Shown: positions 22,675 through 34,388 of the stretch, piece after piece
Layout: each line of letters starts with the position of its first letter
Position numbering within the stretch: the stretch's first letter is position 1
Origin: Lysobacter prati
GTDB lineage: Bacteria > Pseudomonadota > Gammaproteobacteria > Xanthomonadales > Xanthomonadaceae
Direction: 5' to 3'
Assembly: GCF_009765215.1 (NCBI RefSeq)
Contig: NZ_VLNV01000001.1
Span: 124,001-188,000, forward strand
DNA: 64,000 nucleotides
Notes under the pieces: generated by a model
What the model saw: the letters and a program-made list of their open reading frames with translations, nothing else
What the model was told of the DNA's origin: nothing
Database searches by the model: none
Made by a program: the position numbers and the translations under genes

Positions 22675-22997
22675 GCGAATTCTTCGGCGCCGGCCTCGCG
22701 CTCGGCCACTATCTCGCCCTCGGCGCGGTGCTGTTCTGCATCAGCGTTGCCGGCATCTTCCTCAACCGCAAGAACGTGATCATGTTGCTGATGTCGCTGG
22801 AGCTGATGCTGCTGGCGGTGAACATCAACTTCGTTGCGTTCTCGCGCCAGTTGTCCGATCCGGCCGGCCAGGTGTTCGTGTTCTTCATCCTGACCGTGGC
22901 CGCGGCCGAGGCCGCCATCGGCCTGGCCATCCTGGTCACGCTGTTCCGCAACCGGCGCACGATCAACGTCGCCGAAATCGATTCGATGAAGGGCTGA
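22671..22997 (+). CDS. nuoK: NADH-quinone oxidoreductase subunit K
   Basis: Small MrpC-like subunit, 108 residues, three transmembrane helices with the membrane-embedded Glu in [11 protein letters not shown] and the helix-3 Glu in [15 protein letters not shown] start overlapping nuoJ (GTGA). Confidence 0.96.
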   Translation: MSEFFGAGLALGHYLALGAVLFCISVAGIFLNRKNVIMLLMSLELMLLAVNINFVAFSRQLSDPAGQVFVFFILTVAAAEAAIGLAILVTLFRNRRTINVAEIDSMKG

Positions 22998-23001
22998 CGC
23001 G

Positions 23002-25191
23002 GTGGATAACGCAATCATGGAGCACGCTCTCTCCAAGACGGTCCTGCTGGCGATCGTCCTCGCGCCGTTGCTCGGCGCGATCATCGCCGGCCTGTTCCGC
23101 CGCCAGGTTGGCCGTGCCGGCGCCCATTGGGTGACGATCATCGGCGTGGCCGTGAGCTGCCTGCTGTCGATCCAGGTGCTGTGGCAGCTGGTCGGGCAGG
23201 GCGCCGCGCCGTTCAACGAGAACGTCTATACCTGGTTCCAGGTCGGCGGTTTCGAGGCGCACGTCGGTTTCATGGTCGACAAGCTGACCGCGATGATGAT
23301 GGTGGTGGTCACCTTCGTCTCGCTGCTGGTGCACATCTACACCATCGGCTACATGGCCGAGGACGACGGCTACCAGCGCTTCTTCAGCTACATCTCGCTG
23401 TTCACCTTCTCGATGTTGATGCTCGTGATGAGCAACAACTTCCTGCAGCTGTTCTTCGGTTGGGAAGCGGTGGGCCTGGTCTCGTACCTGCTGATCGGTT
23501 TCTGGTTCAAGCGCCCGACCGCGGTGTTCGCCAACCTCAAGGCGTTCCTGGTCAACCGCGTCGGCGACTTCGGCTTCCTGCTCGGCATCGCCGGCGTGCT
23601 GATGATGTTCGGCACGCTCGACTATTCGGAAGTTTTCGCCAACGCCCCGCGCTTCGTAGGCGCGCAGATGCAGCACTTCTGGCCGGCGCTGACGGCGACC
23701 GGCTGGACCGCCGGCATGGCCGGCTGGTCGATGTTCACGCTGATCTGCGTGTGCCTGTTCATCGGCGCCATGGGCAAGTCGGCGCAGGTGCCGCTGCATG
23801 TGTGGCTGCCTGACTCGATGGAGGGCCCGACCCCGATCTCCGCGCTGATCCATGCCGCGACGATGGTCACCGCCGGCATCTTCATGGTCGCGCGCATGTC
23901 GCCGCTGTTCGAGCACTCGCAGACGGCGCTGAACTTCGTGCTGTTCATCGGTGCCACGACCGCCTTCTGGACCGGCCTGATCGGCATCGTCCAGAACGAC
24001 ATCAAGCGCGTGGTCGCGTACTCGACGCTGTCGCAGCTGGGCTACATGACGGTGGCCCTGGGCGTGTCGGCCTACAGCGCCGGTGTCTACCACCTGATGA
24101 CCCACGCCTTCTTCAAGGCGCTGCTGTTCCTCGGTGCCGGCTCGGTGATCATCGGCATGCACCACGAGCAGGACATGCGTCGCATGGGTGGCCTGAAGAA
24201 GTACATGCCGATCACCTACTGGACGATGCTGATCGGCACGCTGGCCCTGGTCGGCACGCCGTTCTTCAGCGGCTTCTACTCGAAGGACACCATCATCGAG
24301 GCCGCCGCGCACAACGCCCACGAAGCGCACAACTGGATCGCCACCTACGCCTACTGGGCGGTGCTGCTGGGTGCGTTCGTGACCGCGTTCTACAGCTTCC
24401 GCCTGCTGTACCTGACCTTCCACGGCAAGGAACGCTTCCACGATCCGATTCCGGACCATTACGTCGCGCCGGAAGCGGACTCGAGCGAGCACGAGACTGC
24501 GCTGGCCGCGGAACACGGTCACGGCGGACATGCAAAGCATGACGCCCACGATGACCACGGCCATGGTCACGACGACCATGCGCACACGCCGCACGAGTCG
24601 CCGTGGGTAGTGACGGTGCCGCTGATCCTGCTCGCGATCCCGTCGATCCTGATCGGTTTCTTCAGCGTCGGCCCGATGCTGTTCGGCACCGATGTCATGG
24701 GTCACGCCAAGCAGGTGCCGTTCTTCCTCGGCTCGATCGACGTGCCCGAAGCGCGCGACGTGATCGGCAAGCTGGCCGAGGAATTCCACGGCCCGGTCAA
24801 GTTCGCGCTGCACGGCTTCACCGCGCCTGCGTTCTGGCTGGCCTTCGCCGGCTTCGCCCTGGCCACGATCATGTACTGGTGGAAGCCGGAACTGCCGGCC
24901 AAGGCCCGCAAGCTCTTCTCCTGGCCGGTGCGCGTGCTCGAGAACAAGTACGGCATGGACACCCTGTGGATCGACGGTTTCGCCGGTGGCGGCCTCGGTC
25001 TGGGCAAGGTCTCGCGCGCGATCGACACCTATGTGATTGACGGTGCCGCCGTGAACGGCAGCGCCCGCGTCGTCGACCTGGTTGCACGCCTGACCCGCCG
25101 GATGCAGTCCGGTTACCTCTACCACTACGCCTTCGCGATGATCATCGGCCTGATTGCACTCCTGGCCCTGCTCATCCGTTACTGGCGCTAA
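23002..25191 (+). CDS. nuoL: NADH-quinone oxidoreductase subunit L
   Basis: Distal antiporter-like proton-pumping subunit, with the long lateral helix at its C-terminus. 729 residues, GTG start. Conserved GWEAVGLVSYLLIGFW, LPDSMEGPTPISALIHAATM (read to 20), and HAFFKALLFLGAGS. Unusual: a His/Asp-rich loop at about residues 497-533 with twelve His, between predicted transmembrane segments. Confidence 0.97.
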   Translation: MDNAIMEHALSKTVLLAIVLAPLLGAIIAGLFRRQVGRAGAHWVTIIGVAVSCLLSIQVLWQLVGQGAAPFNENVYTWFQVGGFEAHVGFMVDKLTAMMMVVVTFVSLLVHIYTIGYMAEDDGYQRFFSYISLFTFSMLMLVMSNNFLQLFFGWEAVGLVSYLLIGFWFKRPTAVFANLKAFLVNRVGDFGFLLGIAGVLMMFGTLDYSEVFANAPRFVGAQMQHFWPALTATGWTAGMAGWSMFTLICVCLFIGAMGKSAQVPLHVWLPDSMEGPTPISALIHAATMVTAGIFMVARMSPLFEHSQTALNFVLFIGATTAFWTGLIGIVQNDIKRVVAYSTLSQLGYMTVALGVSAYSAGVYHLMTHAFFKALLFLGAGSVIIGMHHEQDMRRMGGLKKYMPITYWTMLIGTLALVGTPFFSGFYSKDTIIEAAAHNAHEAHNWIATYAYWAVLLGAFVTAFYSFRLLYLTFHGKERFHDPIPDHYVAPEADSSEHETALAAEHGHGGHAKHDAHDDHGHGHDDHAHTPHESPWVVTVPLILLAIPSILIGFFSVGPMLFGTDVMGHAKQVPFFLGSIDVPEARDVIGKLAEEFHGPVKFALHGFTAPAFWLAFAGFALATIMYWWKPELPAKARKLFSWPVRVLENKYGMDTLWIDGFAGGGLGLGKVSRAIDTYVIDGAAVNGSARVVDLVARLTRRMQSGYLYHYAFAMIIGLIALLALLIRYWR

Positions 25192-25208
25192 TCCGACAAG
25201 GACCCGAC

Positions 25209-26738
25209 GTGAGCTCCGAGCCCTTGCAGAGCACTTCCTTCCTGCTCAGCCTGCTGATCTGGCTGCCGATCCTTGGCGGCTTCGCCACCCTTGCGTTCGG
25301 CAACGAGCGCGCCAGTGCCGCACGCTGGTTCGCCACCGCCGTGGCGCTGGTGACGATGGCCGTGAACATCCCGCTGTTCACCGCGTTCGACATGACCACC
25401 CCGGCCATGCAGTTCGTCGAGAATGCGGCCTGGATCCCGGCCTACGACATCCGCTACCACCTCGGCGTGGACGGCATCTCGGCCGCGCTGATCGGCCTGA
25501 CCACGCTGACCACGCTGCTGGCGATGGTTGGCGCCTGGACCTCGATCGACAAGCGCGTCAGCCAGTACTACGCCGCCTTCCTGATCCTGGAAGGCCTGAT
25601 GATCGGCGTGTTCTCGGCGCTGGACTCGATGCTGTTCTATGTCTTCTTCGAAGGCATGCTGATCCCGATGTTCATCATCATCGGTGTCTGGGGCGGCCCG
25701 CGTCGCGTCTACGCCTCGATCAAGTTCTTCCTGTACACCTTCCTCGGCTCGCTGTTCATGCTGCTGGGCCTGATCTACCTGTACCTCAAGGGTGGTAGCT
25801 GGCAGCTGGCGGACATGTATTCGCTGTCGCTCACCGCGACCGAGCAGATGTGGCTGTTCTTCGGTTTCCTGATCGCCTTCGCGGTCAAGGTGCCGATGTT
25901 CCCGGTCCACACCTGGTTGCCGGACGCGCACGTCGAGGCGCCGACCGCCGGTTCGGTGATCCTGGCGGCGATCATGCTGAAGATCGGCGGCTACGGTTTC
26001 ATCCGTTTCGTCCTGCCGATCGTTCCCGATGCCGGCGCCGAGTGGGCCTGGCTGGTGATCGCGCTGAGCCTGATCGCGGTGGTCTACGTCGGCCTGGTCG
26101 CACTGGCGCAGGACGACATGAAGAAGCTGATCGCTTATTCGTCGGTCTCGCACATGGGCTTCGTCACCCTGGGCATCTTCATCGCCTTTGCCCTGGTCCG
26201 CGAAGCCGGCAACACCGAAGGTGCACGCCTGGGCCTGCAGGGCGCGATGGTGCAGATGATCAGCCACGGCTTCGTCTCGGGCGCGATGTTCAGCTGCGTC
26301 GGCGTGCTCTACGACCGCATGCACACCCGCATGATCAAGGACTACGGCGGCGTCGCCAACGTGATGCCGTGGTTTGCGGCGTTCATCGTGCTGTTCGCCA
26401 TGGCCAACTCGGGCCTGCCGGGCACGTCGGGCTTCGTCGGCGAGTTCATGGTGATCCTGGCGTCATTCCAGCAGCACCCGCTGATCGGTTTCGTCGCGGC
26501 CACCACGCTCATCATCGGTGCGGCCTACACGCTGTGGCTGGTCAAGCGCACCATCTGGGGCGAGGTCGGCAACGCCCACGTCGCAGAGCTTGAAGACATC
26601 AATGCACGTGAGGCCTTCGTGCTGGGTGTGTTCGCTGCCGGCGTGCTGGTGCTGGGCCTGTGGCCGAAGCCGCTGACGGACCTGATGGAACCCGCGATTG
26701 CGAATCTGGCGACGCAGATCGCCTCGTCGAAGCTTTGA
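25209..26738 (+). CDS. nuoM: NADH-quinone oxidoreductase subunit M
   Basis: Antiporter-like proton-pumping subunit. 509 residues, about 14 helices. Motifs: HLGVDGISAALI, FFEGMLIPMFIIIGVWGG, the proton-path region KVPMFPVHTWLPDAHVEAPT, and YSSVSHMGFVTLG. GTG start at 25209 after AAGGA. Confidence 0.97.
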   Translation: MSSEPLQSTSFLLSLLIWLPILGGFATLAFGNERASAARWFATAVALVTMAVNIPLFTAFDMTTPAMQFVENAAWIPAYDIRYHLGVDGISAALIGLTTLTTLLAMVGAWTSIDKRVSQYYAAFLILEGLMIGVFSALDSMLFYVFFEGMLIPMFIIIGVWGGPRRVYASIKFFLYTFLGSLFMLLGLIYLYLKGGSWQLADMYSLSLTATEQMWLFFGFLIAFAVKVPMFPVHTWLPDAHVEAPTAGSVILAAIMLKIGGYGFIRFVLPIVPDAGAEWAWLVIALSLIAVVYVGLVALAQDDMKKLIAYSSVSHMGFVTLGIFIAFALVREAGNTEGARLGLQGAMVQMISHGFVSGAMFSCVGVLYDRMHTRMIKDYGGVANVMPWFAAFIVLFAMANSGLPGTSGFVGEFMVILASFQQHPLIGFVAATTLIIGAAYTLWLVKRTIWGEVGNAHVAELEDINAREAFVLGVFAAGVLVLGLWPKPLTDLMEPAIANLATQIASSKL

Positions 26739-26749
26739 GGTTGTAGCGC

Positions 26750-28204
26750 ATGATCATGCCTGTACGCACCGCCGCCGACCTGATGCCGCTGCTCCCCGAG
26801 CTGGTGGTGATCCTGGGCGCGTTCGCGCTGCTGATGCTCGACCTGTTCATCGACGAGCGCCGCCGCCTCATCAGCCATGTCTTCGCCATCGCCGTGCTGG
26901 CGGTCGCGACGACGCTGATCGCCTGTGGTGTCGGCCCGCACGGCACCTTCCTCAGCGGCATGTTCGTGCGCGACACGGCCGCCGACGTGATGAAGATCAC
27001 CATCGGCATCGTCTCGATCCTGGCGATGATCTACACCTGGCCGTACCTGCGCGCCCGCGGGCTGTACAAGGGCGAGATCTCGGTGCTGATGCTGTTCGCC
27101 ACCGCCGGCATGATGTTCCTGGTGTCGTCGGGCAGCCTGGTGATGGTCTACCTCGGCCTGGAAATGCTGGCGCTGTGCTCCTATGCACTGGTGGCGGTCG
27201 ACCGCGACAGCCCGCTGGCCTCGGAAGCGGCGATCAAGTACTTCGTCCTCGGCGCGCTCGCCTCGGGCCTGCTGCTGTACGGCCTGTCGCTCATCTACGG
27301 CGCCACCGGATCGCTGCAGCTCGACCAGATCGCCACCGTGGCCCAGACCAAGATCGCCGACGGCTCGTCGCTGATGCTGATCACCGGCGTGGTGTTCGTC
27401 GTCGCCGGCATTGCCTTCAAGTTCGGCGCGGCACCGTTCCACATGTGGCTGCCGGACGTCTACCACGGCGCGCCGACGCCGATCACGCTGTTCATCGGTT
27501 CGGCGCCCAAGCTGGCCGCGTTCGGCATGACCTACCGCCTGCTCGAAGTCGGTGCGGCACCGTTCGAGGACCAGTGGCGCCTGCTGCTCGCCGGCATCGC
27601 CGTGCTGTCGCTGGCGATCGGCAACCTCAGCGCGATGGTGCAGAGCAACCTCAAGCGACTGCTGGCGTATTCGACCGTGTCGCACGTGGGCTTCCTGTTC
27701 GTCGGCCTCGCCGGTGGCGGTCGCGAAGGGTTCGCTGCCGCACTGTTCTATGCCATCAGCTACGCGATCATGTCGGCCGCAGCCTTCGGCGCGATCGTGG
27801 TGCTGTCGCGTCGCGGCTTCGAGGCCGATCGCATCGACGACTACAAGGGTCTGAACGCCCGCAGCCCGTGGATGGCCGGCCTGGTGCTGTGCGTGATGGC
27901 CTCGCTCGCCGGCGTGCCGCCGTTCCTGGGCTTCTGGTCGAAGCTGGCCGTGCTGCGCGCAGCACTGCAGGGCGACATGCTGTGGCTGACCCTGGTCGGC
28001 GTCGTGTTCGCCGTGGTCGGCGCGTTCTACTACCTGCGCGTGATCAAGGTGATGTACTTCGACGAGCCGCAAGGCGAGCCGATGGAGCCGAGCAGCGATC
28101 GTCCGCTGCGCATCGTGTTCGGCGTCAACGCATTGGCATTGCTTGCGCTGGGCCTGGCGTGGAGCCCGATCATGGCGTGGTGCCAGCGCGCATTCGCGAG
28201 CTGA
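26750..28204 (+). CDS. nuoN: NADH-quinone oxidoreductase subunit N
   Basis: Last gene of the operon; antiporter-like subunit of the membrane arm. 484 residues, about 14 helices. Motifs: SSGSLVMVYLGLEMLALCSY, FKFGAAPFHMWLPDVYHGAP, LLAYSTVSHVGFLFVGLA and LAGVPPFLGFWSKL. ATG 26750, with a second ATG two codons later. An imperfect 11-bp dyad (28217-28227/28248-28258) follows and overlaps the tRNA-fMet promoter. Confidence 0.97.
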   Translation: MIMPVRTAADLMPLLPELVVILGAFALLMLDLFIDERRRLISHVFAIAVLAVATTLIACGVGPHGTFLSGMFVRDTAADVMKITIGIVSILAMIYTWPYLRARGLYKGEISVLMLFATAGMMFLVSSGSLVMVYLGLEMLALCSYALVAVDRDSPLASEAAIKYFVLGALASGLLLYGLSLIYGATGSLQLDQIATVAQTKIADGSSLMLITGVVFVVAGIAFKFGAAPFHMWLPDVYHGAPTPITLFIGSAPKLAAFGMTYRLLEVGAAPFEDQWRLLLAGIAVLSLAIGNLSAMVQSNLKRLLAYSTVSHVGFLFVGLAGGGREGFAAALFYAISYAIMSAAAFGAIVVLSRRGFEADRIDDYKGLNARSPWMAGLVLCVMASLAGVPPFLGFWSKLAVLRAALQGDMLWLTLVGVVFAVVGAFYYLRVIKVMYFDEPQGEPMEPSSDRPLRIVFGVNALALLALGLAWSPIMAWCQRAFAS

Positions 28205-28251
28205 TCCAACGTTGATTTCGCAGGCCCTGAACGGAAAACTCTGAATCGGGC

Positions 28252-28280
28252 TTGCGAAGAATCGCGTCACGCGTTAACAT
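28252..28280 (+). promoter_or_regulatory. sigma-70 promoter of the initiator tRNA gene
   Basis: TTGCGA (28252-28257), 17-bp spacer, TAACAT (28275-28280); the tRNA begins 12 bp later. Confidence 0.75.
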
Positions 28281-28291
28281 TGTTTTTCTGG

Positions 28292-28368
28292 TGCGGGGTG
28301 GAGCAGTCTGGCAGCTCGTCGGGCTCATAACCCGAAGGTCGCAGGTTCAAATCCTGCCCCCGCTACCA
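28292..28368 (+). tRNA. initiator tRNA-fMet(CAT)
   Basis: 77-nt tRNA. The anticodon arm has three consecutive G-C pairs (GGGCTCATAACCC), the hallmark of initiator tRNA; the CAT anticodon is at 28326-28328. Position 1 is T and position 72 is T, an unpaired end of the acceptor stem as required for formylation (E. coli has C1-A72). CCA is encoded. Lies upstream of rimP-nusA-infB, as E. coli metY does. Confidence 0.95.
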
Positions 28369-28412
28369 CATTCTTCCGGGAAGATTGACGAGCAGTCCCG
28401 GGAACAACGATC

Positions 28413-28448
28413 AAGCCGATGCCTCAGCGATGAGCCATCGGCTTTTTT
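28413..28448 (+). terminator. Rho-independent terminator of tRNA-fMet
   Basis: AAGCCGATG (28413-28421) pairs with CATCGGCTT (28436-28444), followed by TTTTTT. Confidence 0.85.
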
Positions 28449-28572
28449 GTTTTTGTGTTTCGGCGTTCGCAGTTGATCGTCCTGACGATCGATCACAGCG
28501 CCGCGACGATTCGAGCGAATGCCTTTTCGCTTGTTGCGGGTCACCGCGGATCCAGATGGATTGATGGTTGGC

Positions 28573-28611
28573 CCGCCAAGTCGCAGGAGGTTCTTCCTCC
28601 GGCCTTGGCGG
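28573..28611. repeat. imperfect inverted repeat with two stacked stems
   Basis: CCGCCAAG (28573-28580) with CTTGGCGG (28604-28611), and inside it GGAGG (28586-28590) with CCTCC (28596-28600). Unassigned; it lies between the tRNA terminator and the candidate small-RNA promoter. Confidence 0.6.
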
Positions 28612-28785
28612 CTACGCGGGGATCGGGCGTTACCGCGACGGGTGCTGTCTTGAAATCCCTCGCCGCGGCAGCCATCTTGGGTTCACGGCCAAGTGTAGGG
28701 CGGCTACGTCCGGCGGTTCCCGGCGCCAGGCCAGGGCGCCTGAAAGGGTTTGCACCATCCCGGGGCAACCCGGTATCATGGGCGG

Positions 28786-28979
28786 CCTAGCGGTTTGGTG
28801 ACCGGTCCCTCGGGACGCTGGCCCAACCCCCGCTACCAGCTTCGGCCAGGGCCCCGTGCCCTCGGACCACCCGGATTCCGGGCAGTCCCAAGGCCAAAGG
28901 CCGGGCTTTGTGGCCGCGCCCAGCGCGACCACGCCGACATCCAGCTGTACGGACAAGGGGCCCGCAAGGGCCCTTTTTC
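28786..28979 (+). ncRNA. candidate structured, terminated small RNA or leader upstream of rimP
   Basis: A promoter, TTGCAC (28750-28755)-N18-TATCAT (28774-28779), should start RNA near 28786. The roughly 190-nt segment that follows is rich in hairpins: GGAC-CA-CCCGG-ATT-CCGGG-CA-GTCC (28864-28888) and GTGG-CC-GCGC-CCA-GCGC-GA-CCAC (28910-28932). It ends in a G/C hairpin with a loop CGCAA followed by TTTTT (28955-28979). It was not recognised as 6S, SRP, RNase P or tmRNA. It may instead be an attenuated 5' leader of rimP. Confidence 0.4.
28955..28979 (+). terminator. terminator-like hairpin 160 nt before rimP
   Basis: AAGGGGCCC and GGGCCCTT pair with one bulged G around CGCAA, then TTTTT. It would stop transcripts from 28786 before rimP unless read through. 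Confidence 0.6.
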
Positions 28980-29138
28980 GTTGTTCGTGGTTTGGTTCGT
29001 GGTCGCACGTGCTTGTCGCAGGACCGGGTCAAACGTTGCATGTAATTCAGTCCCTGGATCGGCTGGCAGTCGTTTTGGCCGGTCCCTGGAGCGTTATCGC
29101 GATCGTTATTGCAATTGTTCCTCGCGGGAGTCGTACGC

Positions 29139-29735
29139 GTGTCTGATAAAGCTGTCGAAATCGCCAGGCTGCTCACCCCGACCGTCCAGTCGCTGGGCGT
29201 CGAGCTGCTGGGCGCCGAATACCTGCCGGCTCCCGGCAGCGCGGTGCTGCGTCTGTACATCGACGTGCCCGCGGGTCAGGAGACGGATGCGGACGGGCAG
29301 CCGCGCTCGGTGACGATCGAGGATTGCGAGGCGGTCAGCCGCGAAGTGTCCGCGCAGCTCGATGTCGAGGATCCGATCAGCGGGATGTACACGCTGGAAG
29401 TGTCGTCGCCGGGTATCGATCGACCGCTGTTCACGCTCGCGCATTACCAGCGCTTCCTCGGCGAGACCGCGAAGGTCGGCCTGAAGTTGCCGCAGGACGG
29501 TCGTCGCCGCCTGACCGGGAAGATCTCCCGCGTTGATGGCGACACGGTGGTGTTTCACATCGATGGCGACCCGGCGAGCGAGTTCGCTGTCGCCGTCGGC
29601 AACATCGACAAGGCGCGCCTGGTCCCGGATTGGGCCGCGCTGGGATTCGCTCCGGTCAAGCCCGGAAAAGACAAGCCTGCACAGGGCGCGCCTGCAAAGC
29701 GCCGTCCTGCGAAGGGCCGGCCCCATAAGGGTTAA
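29139..29735 (+). CDS. rimP: ribosome maturation factor RimP
   Basis: Assists 30S subunit maturation. 198 residues. The family core is present: [36 protein letters not shown] and [18 protein letters not shown] 29139 is chosen because GGGAG (29126-29130) is well spaced and the N-terminus [12 protein letters not shown] is typical; a TTG at 29109 is possible but unsupported. The C-terminal tail is Lys/Pro/Ala-rich ([20 protein letters not shown]), longer than in E. coli. First gene of the rimP-nusA-infB block. Confidence 0.94.
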   Translation: MSDKAVEIARLLTPTVQSLGVELLGAEYLPAPGSAVLRLYIDVPAGQETDADGQPRSVTIEDCEAVSREVSAQLDVEDPISGMYTLEVSSPGIDRPLFTLAHYQRFLGETAKVGLKLPQDGRRRLTGKISRVDGDTVVFHIDGDPASEFAVAVGNIDKARLVPDWAALGFAPVKPGKDKPAQGAPAKRRPAKGRPHKG

Positions 29736-29804
29736 GAAGTAAATCAACCTTGGTAACCACCCAATTGCCGGTGGCGCACCAGCGCCAACGTGCGGAGTAA
29801 CGAG

Positions 29805-31292
29805 ATGAGCAAGGAACTGTTGCTGGTCGTGGATGCAGTCGCCAACGAGAAAGGCGTACCGCGTGAAGTCATCTTCGAGGCCATCGAGGCCGCGTTGGCT
29901 TCGGCCGCGAAGAAGCGCTATCACGACGAAGACGTGCTCGTGCGCGTCGCGATCGACCAGAAGGACGGCAGCTACGAAACCTTCCGTCGCATGGAAGTGG
30001 TCGCCGACGATGTCGTCATGGAATCGCCGGACCGCCAGATCCGCATGATGGACGCGATCGACGAAGTCGAAGGCGTCGAAGTCGGCGACTACATCGAAGA
30101 GCAGATCGAAAACCCGGAATTCGGCCGCATCGCCGCCCAGGCCGCCAAGCAGGTCATCGTCCAGCGCGTGCGCGAGGCCGAGCGCCAGCAGGTCGTCGAC
30201 GGCTGGAAGGATCGCGTCGGCGAGCTGGTCACCGGCGTGGTCAAGCGCGTCGAGCGCGGCAACATCTACGTCGACCTCGGCGGCAACGCCGAAGCGATCA
30301 TCCCCAAGGACAAGGGCATCCCGCGCGACGTCCTGCGTACCGGCGACCGCGTCCGCGGTTACCTGTTCGACGTGCGCAGCGAGCCGCGCGGCCCGCAGCT
30401 GTTCATCAGCCGCGCCGCCCCGGAGTTCATGATCGAGCTGTTCAAGCTCGAGGTGCCGGAAGTTGGCCAGGGCCTGGTGTCGATCAAGGCCTGCGCACGC
30501 GATCCGGGCGACCGCGCCAAGATCGCCGTGCTTGCCCACGACAACCGCACCGATCCGATCGGCGCCTGCATCGGCATGCGCGGTTCGCGCGTGCAGGCCG
30601 TGAGCAACGAGCTCAACGGCGAGCGCGTCGACATCGTGCTGTGGTCCGACAACCCGGCCCAGTTCGTCATCAACGCGATGGCGCCGGCCGAAGTGCAGTC
30701 GATCATCGTCGATGAAGAAAAGCATTCGATGGACCTGGCCGTGGCCGAGGACCGCCTGGCCCAGGCGATCGGCAAGGGCGGCCAGAACGTGCGCCTGGCC
30801 AGCCGCCTGTCGGGCTGGCAGCTCAACGTGATGACCCAGGACCAGGTCACCGCCAAGTCCGAGGCCGAGCAGACCGCCGCCAAGTCGCTGTTTCAGGAGA
30901 AGCTCGAGGTCGACGAGGAAATCGCCGGCATCCTGGTCTCGGAAGGCTTCAGCACGGTCGAGGAAATCGCCTACGTCCCGGTCGGCGAGCTGCTCGCCGT
31001 CGAGGGCTTCGACGAGGACATCGTCGAGGAGCTGCGTTCGCGTGCCCGCGACGCGCTGCTCAACGAGGCACTGGCCGCCGAGGAGGAGCTCGACGAGCAC
31101 CAGCCGGCAGCCGATCTGCTTGAGCTGGGTGGAATGGACGAGGCCACTGCCTATGCGCTTGCCGCGCGTGGCGTGGTGACCCGTGACGACCTGGCCGATA
31201 TGGCGACGGACGAGCTGACCGATATCGAAGGTATCGACGAAGCCCGTGCTGCCGCCCTGATCATGGAAGCGCGCAAGCACTGGTTTGAATGA
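29805..31292 (+). CDS. nusA: transcription termination/antitermination factor NusA
   Basis: Binds RNA polymerase and RNA; modulates pausing, termination and antitermination. 495 residues, exactly the E. coli length. Order: N-terminal RNAP-binding domain (1-130), S1 (about 135-200, VTGVVKRVERGNIYVDLG), two KH domains (around IGACIGMRGSRVQAV and AIGKGGQNVRLASRL), and two C-terminal acidic repeats (about 360-495) as found in enterobacterial NusA. ATG 29805 after GGAG. Confidence 0.97.
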   Translation: MSKELLLVVDAVANEKGVPREVIFEAIEAALASAAKKRYHDEDVLVRVAIDQKDGSYETFRRMEVVADDVVMESPDRQIRMMDAIDEVEGVEVGDYIEEQIENPEFGRIAAQAAKQVIVQRVREAERQQVVDGWKDRVGELVTGVVKRVERGNIYVDLGGNAEAIIPKDKGIPRDVLRTGDRVRGYLFDVRSEPRGPQLFISRAAPEFMIELFKLEVPEVGQGLVSIKACARDPGDRAKIAVLAHDNRTDPIGACIGMRGSRVQAVSNELNGERVDIVLWSDNPAQFVINAMAPAEVQSIIVDEEKHSMDLAVAEDRLAQAIGKGGQNVRLASRLSGWQLNVMTQDQVTAKSEAEQTAAKSLFQEKLEVDEEIAGILVSEGFSTVEEIAYVPVGELLAVEGFDEDIVEELRSRARDALLNEALAAEEELDEHQPAADLLELGGMDEATAYALAARGVVTRDDLADMATDELTDIEGIDEARAAALIMEARKHWFE

Positions 31293-31305
31293 ATACCGCC
31301 GAGTT

Positions 31306-31335
31306 CTGACCGGCCCAGTGCCGCAGGTCTAGAAT
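31306..31335 (+). promoter_or_regulatory. possible internal promoter for infB
   Basis: CTGACC (31306-31311), 18-bp spacer, TAGAAT (31330-31335) in the 94-bp nusA-infB gap, 52 bp before the infB ATG. Confidence 0.4.
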
Positions 31336-31386
31336 GACGCCCATACGCGCGGGACTCGTCCCGCGCCACGAGGACACGGAATCCGA

Positions 31387-33993
<2,607 letters not shown>

Positions 33994-34010
33994 TCAGGAG
34001 CCCGCAGACC

Positions 34011-34388
34011 ATGCCGACCAAGTCGTTCCACCGCACCGATCGCGTTTCCGCCCAGCTCCGCAGGGAGCTGGGCACGATCGTGCACCAGGCCGTGCGCGAG
34101 CACGGCCTGCCGTCGGTCAGCGTGTCCGATGTCGAGATCACCCGCGACCTGGCCCATGCCAAGGTCTTCGTCACCGCGTTGCAGCAGGAGCGTTCCCTCG
34201 AGGCCGTCAAGGCGCTCAAGGAACTCGCCCCGCAGTTGCGTTTCCAGCTGGGCCGCGCGGTGAAGATGCGGCACGTGCCGGAGCTGCATTTCCACTACGA
34301 CGACTCGGTCGATCGTGGTGAGCGCATCGACAACCTGCTGCGTGACGAGGCCGGCCCTGCGCCGGCTGATGACGACGCAGAGAGCTGA
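34011..34388 (+). CDS. rbfA: 30S ribosome-binding factor RbfA
   Basis: Small KH-fold factor for 16S 5'-end maturation and cold adaptation. 125 residues; motifs FHRTDRVSAQLRRELGTIV, VSVSDVEITRDLAHAKVFV and PELHFHYDDSVDRGERID. ATG 34011 sits 17 bp after infB; the frame is open upstream into infB but the ATG gives the family N-terminus. Confidence 0.96.
   Translation: MPTKSFHRTDRVSAQLRRELGTIVHQAVREHGLPSVSVSDVEITRDLAHAKVFVTALQQERSLEAVKALKELAPQLRFQLGRAVKMRHVPELHFHYDDSVDRGERIDNLLRDEAGPAPADDDAES

Larger units (their letters stand above)
28369..29138. other. 770-nt non-coding stretch between tRNA-fMet and rimP
   Basis: Holds no convincing protein gene: the ORFs present have no recognisable domain, and one overlaps the structured segment. 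It contains the tRNA terminator, a strong imperfect inverted repeat (28573-28611), a promoter-to-terminator unit (28750-28979) and the rimP upstream region. Confidence 0.7.

Noticed and set aside
28455-28790. 111-residue ORF between tRNA-fMet and rimP
   Set aside because: No recognisable domain, no ribosome-binding site, crosses the inverted repeat and the small-RNA promoter.
28786-28979. Identification of the structured segment as 6S RNA (similar length, a weak GCGGTTTGGTGA resemblance)
   Set aside because: The ends do not form the 6S closing stem with a central bubble, and 6S normally sits beside zapA and a formyl-THF cyclo-ligase gene, neither of which is here.
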